Assembly: GCA_015478945.1 (NCBI GenBank)
Contig: JABUQX010142264.1
Span: 5,001-20,137, forward strand
Reading direction: 5' to 3'
DNA: 15,137 bases
Origin: Trachelipus rathkii
Lineage: Eukaryota; Arthropoda; Malacostraca; Isopoda; Trachelipodidae
Shown here: positions 11,108 to 15,137 of the stretch, piece by piece
Layout: the number at the start of each line of letters is the position of its first letter
Numbering within the stretch: the stretch's first letter is position 1
Translations under genes and position numbers: made by a program
Notes under the pieces: model-generated
What the model saw: the letters and a program-made list of their open reading frames with translations, nothing else
Told to the model about the DNA's origin: nothing
Database searches by the model: none

Positions 11108-11470
11108 TGGGATTTAATTTTTTTCGGAGTAAATTTTTATTTTTTTACCAAAGAATACCCTAGGGTAAAACGCAAAGATGACCGAAGTCTAGAAGATGCT
11201 CTCCTGACCTCCGGGTGGCGGGGACTAAATACCTCGGGGATGATCTCCGGAACCCGCTCTTTTGATCTTTTTGGGTCTCCGACCATCCCCTCCGGGGTGT
11301 GAAACGTCCCCCCATCTACAATCCCCATCAAACCCCCTAAATTTGGTGAAATAAATTTTTTTTAAATTTTCATTGAACATCATAAGTAGTATTTCTAGGT
11401 GAGACGGGTTAGAGAGACGTTTTCTTTGATTTTGACACTTGAATCACAGCCAAAAAAAAAATTAAATCCA
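11108..11470. repeat. Nested inverted-repeat segment around the GC-richer repeat
   Basis: GGGATTTAATTTTTTTCGG (11108-11126) faces CCAAAAAAAAAATTAAATCC (11451-11470), giving about 18 pairs. The T-run makes this partly low complexity, but the GGATTTAA and CGG/TGG ends are specific. The pair encloses the CCTAGGG repeat at 11148-11331, so it may be that repeat's outer boundary. Confidence 0.4.
11148..11331. repeat. Dispersed repeat, copy 2 (CCCTAGGGTATTC end), GC-richer than flanks
   Basis: AAAGAATACCCTAGGGTAAA at 11150-11169 followed by ACGCAAAGATGAC matches the right arm and downstream words of the repeat at 6397-6590. The body (CTCCTGACCTCCGGGTGGCG and similar) is markedly GC-rich against its AT-rich surroundings. 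A 64-codon minus frame exists (containing GDPKRSKERVPEII), but it has no recognisable domain, and a repeat is the simpler explanation. Confidence 0.6.
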
Positions 11471-11539
11471 ACAGGTAGCTATATGAATTCAAATTAAAAT
11501 ATAAGTAGGTTATGACTCTTTTTGTTTATTATAATAATA

Positions 11540-12074
11540 CTTGTAATATATATATATATATATATATATATAGCAACATACTATACTCTCACATATATAG
11601 CAACCTTTAACAACATAACCAACCCTTCTATCTTTACTACTTATATGTATATATATGTAAATATATAACAGCATATATAATATATATATATATGACATTA
11701 TATATATATATGCTGTAATATATATATATATATATATAACATAACATATATATATCAGCTATGTATACTATATATATATATATATGTATATATGGCATAT
11801 ATATATATGTAGCACAGCAACCTTAATAACCACTTAGCCTGCTCGCCGCCGCTGTATATATGCCTTAGCAATCTATATATATATTAGTAACAGCTTCATT
11901 GCTGTGTATCTAATATATATATATAGTAGCATATAACAGCGCGCAACGCCGCAACCTTGTAGCAATGTAATAACGCTATCTGTACTTGTAGCCTTAGCAA
12001 CCAGCAGCCAGCAGCCTTAGCAGCAACGCGTAACAGCAGCGCAACCGCCATGTAACATATATATATATACAACA
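11540..12074. repeat. TA mosaic island 9 with GC-rich word block
   Basis: (TA)n runs up to about 11815 are followed by a block rich in GCAGCAACGCG, GCCGCCGC and CCAGCAGCC words. From 11796 to 12074 I read no GG and no GA on the plus strand, although CC and GC are frequent. The block is GC-rich but codes for nothing sensible in any frame. Confidence 0.8.
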
Positions 12075-12269
12075 ATGGTGTGTGGACACAATAAATATTT
12101 ACGTCGAAATAAACTAAAAATTAAATAAAAAATAGTGGAAAATAAATCAATTTTGACTCTAAAAATAATTAAGTTCTTTTTTATATCCAAAATCAATTTT
12201 TAATTTTATTTTGCTTTCAAAAGTATTACCAACCTTTCCAATACTAAATTAGGGACCATGGTTTGCGAG

Positions 12270-12366
12270 GTGCTGCTGTATATATATATATATATATATG
12301 CCTTGCTGCTACCTTAACTGCTGCTAACAACGCTTGCCATGCCCTTATATACTATATATATATAGA
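12270..12366. repeat. TA mosaic island 10
   Basis: TGCTGCTG, a (TA)n run of about 22 bp, then CCTTGCTGCTACCTTAACTG and GCTTGCCATGCCC words. It lies immediately outside the right end of the candidate 1.5-kb element. Confidence 0.75.
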
Positions 12367-12470
12367 GATAATTCGTTTTTCTTTTTCTTTTTATTTATTT
12401 AATTATTTGATAAGAACCTTAATACTTGTTTGACAATCAATCAACTAGGCTAGGTGCGTTTTGTGCAACC

Positions 12471-12625
12471 ACGATCATCTAGGTTAGCTCCTGGTGTACG
12501 GCATTTAATTCTAGGGCAATACGATCCATCTAGGTTGCATTCCCCTAGTAACGGTTTTTTTAATTCTAAGACTTGATCTATCTAGGTTGGATCACACTAC
12601 TCTACGGCTTTTAAGAGTCTATTTT
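12471..12625. repeat. Tandem repeat, about 50-52 bp unit, three copies
   Basis: The units start at about 12471, 12521 and 12573. Each has GATC(N)ATCTAGGTT, 13-16 variable bases, ACGGCATTTAATTCTA or a close variant, and a short spacer. A decayed fourth copy may precede at 12445 (CAACTAGGCTAGG). Two further diverged members sit at 8795-8965. No protein reading is consistent across units. Confidence 0.75.
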
Positions 12626-12660
12626 TTGAGGATAAGTATGGTTGGGTTCACACAGATTTA

Positions 12661-12935
12661 AAACAGCTTATGCTCTCATATACCTCATATATACTCCTAC
12701 TTTCTACCTGCTATTTAACCCAATAACTTATACCTGTAACTGCCTATATACTTCTTACTACTACTGCTATATACTATATATTTACTGCTGCTGCATATAC
12801 TGCTGTCAGCATAACGCAGCCAGCCTTGCGCCTTTGCCGCCCGCTCCCAGCACGCAACGCTGCTGCGCCGCCAGCGCGCTGCTGCTGCCTTGTATGCTGC
12901 CTGCCCACTTTACTGCTATATATATATAAATCACG
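12661..12935. repeat. Mosaic island 11, pyrimidine/GCTGC word block devoid of GG and GA
   Basis: About 275 bp with TATATAC, CTACTACTGCTA, then GCCGCCCGCTCCCAGCACGC-type words. I find no GG or GA on the plus strand until position 12935. The 95-codon plus and 74-codon minus frames across it are by-products of this restricted alphabet (runs of Tyr, Cys, Ala, Leu) and are not called as genes. Confidence 0.8.
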
Positions 12936-12979
12936 AAGTTTGTGCGTACGTTTGCGTACTCAAGCCGACTCGCTGACTT

Positions 12980-13011
12980 GAGTCGCATGGCTACCATGAG
13001 CCATGCGACTC
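12980..13011. other. Perfect 13-bp hairpin with 6-nt loop
   Basis: GAGTCGCATGGCT (12980-12992) is the exact reverse complement of AGCCATGCGACTC (12999-13011), with ACCATG between. Further complementary pieces flank it: GCGTACT (12954-12960) with AGTACGC (13022-13028), and GACTC (12967-12971) as an alternative partner of GAGTC (12980-12984). It could be a cruciform-forming end of an element or a hairpin RNA. There is no terminator-like T-run, and this is not bacterial DNA. Confidence 0.8.
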
Positions 13012-13050
13012 GTGGGCACAAAGTACGCATGGTGCGATCAAACCACTGGG

Positions 13051-13350
13051 TTTTACCTTATATATATATATAATAACAACATGTATATATAACCTTTAGC
13101 AGCAATATATATATATAACTATATCTTTCTCTTATAGCCTTATATTTATAACTGTAGCAACTTATATACTACTATATATAACCCCTTCTTACAACAACAA
13201 CAACCTTATCAACCTTATATATAACGCCTTTCTGCTACTATATACTCTTTATAACATATATATATACTGCTATATATATATATATGCAGCAACATATATA
13301 TATATAGCAATAGCAACATGCCTGCTGCTAACGCCCTGTACTTATATCCG
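13051..13350. repeat. TA mosaic island 12
   Basis: About 300 bp of TATATA runs, AACAACAACAACC, AACCTTATC, TGCTGCTAACGCC and GCAGCAACA words with no GG or GA on the plus strand. It ends abruptly at CCGGTGGCAAGAAGCG, where ordinary composition resumes. Confidence 0.8.
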
Positions 13351-13460
13351 GTGGCAAGAAGCGATCGGTCTCGTCTCGATGATGCAGGAATGACGACCAG
13401 ATAAGATATAAAAAATAAATCATTCCTTTTTTTCCAAATTTCATTATTATTTTCATTTCC

Positions 13461-13462
<2 letters not shown>

Positions 13463-13501
<39 letters not shown>

Positions 13502-13540
13502 TCTGCTATACTCATATATATATATATATATATATATAAA
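13463..13540. repeat. Two (TA)n runs
   Basis: TA dinucleotide runs of about 38 and 24 bp separated by CTCTGCTATACTCA. They follow an ordinary chunk of about 110 bp (13351-13462) in which I identified nothing. Confidence 0.9.
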
Positions 13541-14108
13541 TTTTTATACTCATTCAGGAAATGCGAACAACAAAACAACTCTTTGCTTTATATATATATA
13601 GAAATGCGTTTAAAATATTAATTAAATCTTAATCTTAAAAAAAATATTTTCTAAATTTGTAGGCTCAATTGCGACACATTATCAGTATTATTATATAATG
13701 TTCATCTTTCAACCAATCAAATTGCGCAAGAAGTATAATGATATAACATACAACACTCATCTTCTAAGTTTGTCGCTGAAGACATATTTTGGCTTTTTCT
13801 CATCAGTAAGCATAGGAACTTTAAAAATTTCCTTCGGAATGTCGGAATTTTGAGGAACTTAGGAGTGATAATTATAAAATTCATAGTTATTGTTAGTATA
13901 AGTGAAATACAACATTAAATTTTTCTTTTTGCAAAAATAAATCAATTAAAGATTTCCTTATTTTAGATATAATATACACTTAAAAAGTATGAATTATGAA
14001 AAAATCTTAAACAAATAAAAAAAAATGTCAAAAATCCCAACAGTTTTCTTTGATCCTTTAAATATTTAATGGGAAAGTTTAGAAGTAGCCTTGAAATGGG
14101 ACTGTGTG
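13541..14108. other. AT-rich unique DNA, no gene
   Basis: Both strands are dense in stop codons. No repeat end, RNA gene or conserved block was recognised. Confidence 0.4.
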
Positions 14109-14110
14109 AC

Positions 14111-14644
<534 letters not shown>

Positions 14645-14742
14645 CTCGCTCACTTTAAATATTTTCTTCCAATATTCATTTAATTTCCTTAATATTAATC
14701 TAGAATAATTTGCAAGAAAGTAAGGGCATATTTATATTTTTA

Positions 14743-14788
14743 GATCTGACCGGTTTCGTCCGTAAACCTCGGGTATCTTCAGGTTTCG
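14743..14788 (-). ncRNA. Hammerhead/Penelope-type motif relic (tentative)
   Basis: On the minus strand CGAAACC occurs twice 30 bp apart, with CTGAAGA directly after the first and GGACGAAACCGGTC at the second. CTGANGA and GAAAC are the invariant hammerhead core strings, and ACCGGTC would give a very short stem III with a GTC cleavage triplet, as in the minimal hammerheads reported for Penelope-like elements. However, stem II between the core strings pairs poorly (only CCG with CGG) and I cannot build a good stem I. It is at best a decayed or non-functional copy. Confidence 0.25.
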
Positions 14789-15067
14789 ATTCTAACAATT
14801 GAATGAATTATTTTAACACTAAATTTAAAAAAAAAATGCAAATTGAATTTTAAATTTTGGTATTTCATATTATATTTAACTAAAGGACAATACGATTGAA
14901 CTTTATGTTATTAATGCGGTTTTAGATGTTTATATAATACAACCTCAGTGGCTATTTTCCAGTTGGGAAGCTTTCGCTGAGTGTAAGAATTTTTAAATGA
15001 TTTTGAAGTATCAGTACAGTTGTATACTTTGCATTATGCTACTCAGTGATAAATGTTGGTATATTTA

Positions 15068-15123
15068 CTGGGTTGCTGTGTACTACAGGCGCTATCTGTT
15101 ATCTATTAGTCGATAGCAACCAG
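15068..15123. repeat. Small inverted repeat near the right edge
   Basis: CTGGGTTGCT (15068-15077) pairs with AGCAACCAG (15115-15123) with one bulged G, and an inner GCTATC (15091-15096) pairs with GATAGC (15113-15118) in an alternative register. It could be an element end cut off by the window. Confidence 0.45.
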
Positions 15124-15137
15124 CCTTATGTCGACTT

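Larger units (their letters stand above)
10780..12264. mobile_element. Candidate 1.5-kb TIR element with arms of about 105 bp
   Basis: The left arm (10780-10883) reads AAACCATGGTCCC, then after a 7-bp insertion TAATTTAGTATTGGAA, GGTTGGTAATA, and farther in AAAAAGAACTT and ATTTTTAG. The reverse complement of 12159-12264 shows the same five blocks in the same order with similar spacing. The left end has an extra ACCATGGGACC just outside (10764-10774). I see no clear target duplication. The inside contains a smaller inverted-repeat element, TA mosaic sequence and no transposase frame. It could be one MITE-like element swollen by later insertions, or two copies of a shorter element in opposite orientation. 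Confidence 0.6.

Noticed and set aside
11137..11331. 64-codon minus frame as a small protein gene
   Set aside because: It lies within a dispersed GC-rich repeat whose other copy at 6.4-6.6 kb does not keep the frame.
12642..13030. 95-codon plus and 74-codon minus frames
   Set aside because: They come from the restricted word set of a mosaic island. Long Cys/Tyr/Ala/Leu runs and absence of GG and GA codons explain their openness.
8630..13665. Shared TTTGTAGG(C/T) words near 8633, 10260 and 13656 as a splice acceptor or repeat
   Set aside because: Only 8-10 bp are shared, the flanks are unrelated, and no exon follows.

Overview
The window looks like repeat-dense intergenic DNA from a metazoan, most likely an arthropod and possibly a crustacean. 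The grounds are very long (AT)n, (GT)n and (ATT)n arrays, a hAT-type terminal repeat, and a dead copy of a multi-copy protein family that I associate mainly with arthropod and hydrozoan genomes. I see no intact gene, rRNA, tRNA, CRISPR array or prokaryotic signal. The species assignment is inference.

Layout. Positions 1-700 hold two short tandem or dispersed repeat families. Positions 862-3868 (minus strand) hold a broken copy of a large protein gene, recognisable over almost its full length by ordered conserved blocks but cut by frameshifts and stops. A non-autonomous hAT element (2582-3434) is inserted in it, and that element carries a roughly 525-bp (AT)n tract. Positions 4368-5047 form a second terminal-inverted-repeat (TIR) element with arms of about 85 bp. 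From about 5.2 to 13.5 kb the window alternates between ordinary AT-rich chunks of 100-800 bp and 'mosaic' islands made of TATATA runs, AACCTTA words and GC(T/A)GC words. Inside this part lie a possible 1.5-kb TIR element (10780-12264), two copies of a CCTAGGG-centred repeat (6397-6590 and 11148-11331), a 50-bp ATCTAGGTT repeat, a 127-bp hairpin repeat and a near-perfect hairpin at 12980-13011. Positions 14111-14642 are a compound ATT/GT/AATTAT microsatellite. The tail carries a motif like a Penelope-element hammerhead relic and a small inverted repeat.

How parts relate. The history is one of nesting: gene-like element, then hAT insertion, then microsatellite expansion; and TIR element, then a smaller repeat inside it, then TA islands. 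The most unusual signal is in the mosaic islands. Over stretches of 226-325 bp they contain no GG or GA at all on the plus strand while CC is common, and the bias has the same polarity at every island across 8 kb. That points either to strand-specific read or consensus error or to an unusual strand-biased process. It should be resolved before anyone reads biology into the islands.
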